This document shows positions 31,310-32,369 of a stretch of 32,369 nt of DNA, piece by piece. The notes under the pieces are model-generated. The model was not told where the DNA came from. It ran no database searches and saw only the letters and a list, made by a program, of their open reading frames with translations. Every line of letters begins with the position of its first letter. Position 1 is the stretch's first letter. The DNA is from a virus: positions 1 through 32,369 of IMG/VR virus record IMGVR_UViG_3300040808_000493; one strand, written 5' to 3'. Position numbers and translations under genes: made by a program.

Positions 31310-31509
31310 TATTTTACCTCTAACAACGGTTCAATAGTAGAAGTATCGTGCCAATCATAAACTGATTCATCTTGGTACTGATGTCTTCTACTATGTGTTT
31401 CTTTAACAAACATACCGTCTCTTTTGCGATAAACAGTATATACTTCTTTTATAATTCCTTCTTTTTCTGCTTGTACAGCATCTTTAAAAGGTCCTTCTTT
31501 TAGTGTCAT
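31309..31509 (-). CDS. Small phage protein, function unknown
   Basis: 66 residues from the ATG at 31509, which shares ATGA with the phosphoribosyltransferase stop and has AGGA upstream; a start at 31542 would lie inside that gene. The sequence runs MTLKEGPFKDAVQAEKEG, then a strand YTVYRKRDGMFVKETHSR and a polar end. Function unknown. Confidence 0.7.
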   Translation of the reverse strand: MTLKEGPFKDAVQAEKEGIIKEVYTVYRKRDGMFVKETHSRRHQYQDESVYDWHDTSTIEPLLEVK

Positions 31510-32063
31510 TGTCCTACATTCTCCCATGGATATACAAGCCAAACATCCTCTTCGGCTTTATTTACTTCGTGAACACTATAGTCTATAGTGCCTTCGAATT
31601 CGCTTGCTAAATTATCAGTAAGAACAGCAAACCGAACATTACGATGCCACACAGTGTCCCATGCACTTGTTTCGTGCGGTAGACAACTACTAGGCCAATC
31701 TTCTTTGATCCAATTTAATGTTGCACCTGTGTCGTTGATATCATCTACAATAAGAATGTTTTTACGTTTATGTAGATCCCAGCGGCTTTTGTAAATTTCA
31801 CGTTCTTCTTCGTCAACGTAACCAAACGCATCATCTGCCATCCAACAGTTAGTTTCACATTCGCTATCATCGTCACGCAAACTAATTTTTAATGCTTCGC
31901 AACGTACACCTAACATATGTGATAAAATTGTAGCAGGTACGTTACCACCACGTGTAATACCTACTATATAATCAGGACGCCAATTATCATTATACATTTG
32001 AAGAGCAATATTTAAACATGCTCGTTCTACATCTTGCCAACTATAATAATGTTTCTTAATCAT
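31506..32063 (-). CDS. Phosphoribosyltransferase-like protein (PRTase type I)
   Basis: 185 residues. ILIVDDINDTGATL (103-116) is the PRPP-binding signature, and YIVGITRGGNVPA (32-44) is a phosphate loop of type I PRTases such as hypoxanthine or xanthine PRT. ATG and upstream stop share ATGA. It may salvage a nucleobase for phage DNA synthesis or a modified base; which base cannot be told. Confidence 0.82.
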   Translation of the reverse strand: MIKKHYYSWQDVERACLNIALQMYNDNWRPDYIVGITRGGNVPATILSHMLGVRCEALKISLRDDDSECETNCWMADDAFGYVDEEEREIYKSRWDLHKRKNILIVDDINDTGATLNWIKEDWPSSCLPHETSAWDTVWHRNVRFAVLTDNLASEFEGTIDYSVHEVNKAEEDVWLVYPWENVGQ

Positions 32064-32359
32064 TTCAATGCTTCCCAGGTTTTGTATTTTTCAAGTTGTG
32101 CTTCATAAGCATCTTTTAGTTCTTTTAGTTTAGGATACTTAGATTCCATATCTACGTCACGCTTTAATAATAACATAGCATCACGCATTTCGTCAAGTTC
32201 TTTTAACACATCTCTACCCTGCACTTCTAGTTTACCGTCTATATGCATTGAGGCGTCAGTACTGAGGCGGTCATTCGCAATAGTCAATTGCCCGGAAGGA
32301 TTAGGATTATAATAGCTAGGTGTGCTATTAAAGATAGCAGTTGTAGTATGATCACGCAT
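32060..32359 (-). CDS. Short phage protein, 5' end uncertain at the window edge
   Basis: 99 residues from an ATG at 32359, but the frame stays open to the edge and no clear ribosome site is visible before it. Contains SGQLTIANDRLSTDASMHIDGKLEVQGRDVLKELDEMRD and a helical end. The MHIDGKLEVQGRDVL section is a small beta region as in some virion-associated proteins. As I recall, this type is conserved in T4-like marine phages; function unknown. Confidence 0.7.
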   Translation of the reverse strand: MRDHTTTAIFNSTPSYYNPNPSGQLTIANDRLSTDASMHIDGKLEVQGRDVLKELDEMRDAMLLLKRDVDMESKYPKLKELKDAYEAQLEKYKTWEALK

Positions 32360-32369
32360 CGTCTTTTGC

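Noticed and set aside
1-32369. tRNA genes, CRISPR arrays, insertion sequences, attachment sites
   Set aside because: None seen by eye; a covariance-model scan could still find a divergent tRNA.

Overview
The window looks like part of an AT-rich genome of a marine T4-like tailed phage (Caudoviricetes, cyanophage or pelagimyophage type). The evidence is a T4 rnh-type 5'-3' exonuclease, folE and queE, a MoxR ATPase paired with a VWA metallopeptidase, a HIT protein, a phosphoribosyltransferase, a fibre-like virion protein and many small packed ORFs of the kind shared by such phages. The host cannot be fixed from this window. No tRNA, rRNA, CRISPR, insertion sequence or integrase was seen, and no gene-free gap exceeds 300 bases.

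Region A (1-10128) has two blocks. A plus-strand block (1-6323) holds a glycosyltransferase-like protein cut by the window edge, four radical-SAM enzymes, a class I methyltransferase and a 2-oxoglutarate/Fe(II) (2OG) oxygenase-like protein, all translationally overlapping. A minus-strand block (10128 down to 6325) holds a fifth radical-SAM enzyme, a kinase-like protein reduced to a C-lobe, and two beta-propeller-like proteins.

Region B (10197-19971) is an oxygenase/halogenase island. On the plus strand: a 2OG oxygenase, a 489-residue orphan, three single-domain 2OG oxygenases, a Cys-x5-Arg phosphatase, a protein with two fused 2OG domains, and a flavin-dependent tryptophan-halogenase-like enzyme. 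Facing it on the minus strand: another 2OG-like protein, an SGNH hydrolase, a shortened adenylation-domain protein and a possible GNAT. In all there are eight HxD...H domains of related build.

Region C (20031-32359, all minus strand) starts from the far end with a short conserved protein and a phosphoribosyltransferase. It runs through HIT, a 52-residue CDGSH-like protein, folE, queE, rnh-type nuclease, MoxR and VWA metallopeptidase, and ends with the fibre-like gene next to region B. Four good sigma70-type promoters (in front of folE, the nuclease, MoxR and the VWA peptidase) suggest host polymerase transcribes these modules early. NATAAATA-type sites in front of the fibre gene and two small-gene blocks are late-promoter candidates.

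Inference: regions A and B form a phage tailoring island of methylating, hydroxylating, halogenating, acylating and radical enzymes beside a fibre gene. No precursor-peptide gene is visible, so the substrate may be a virion protein, a surface glycan or a host molecule. folE and queE point to 7-deazaguanine synthesis.
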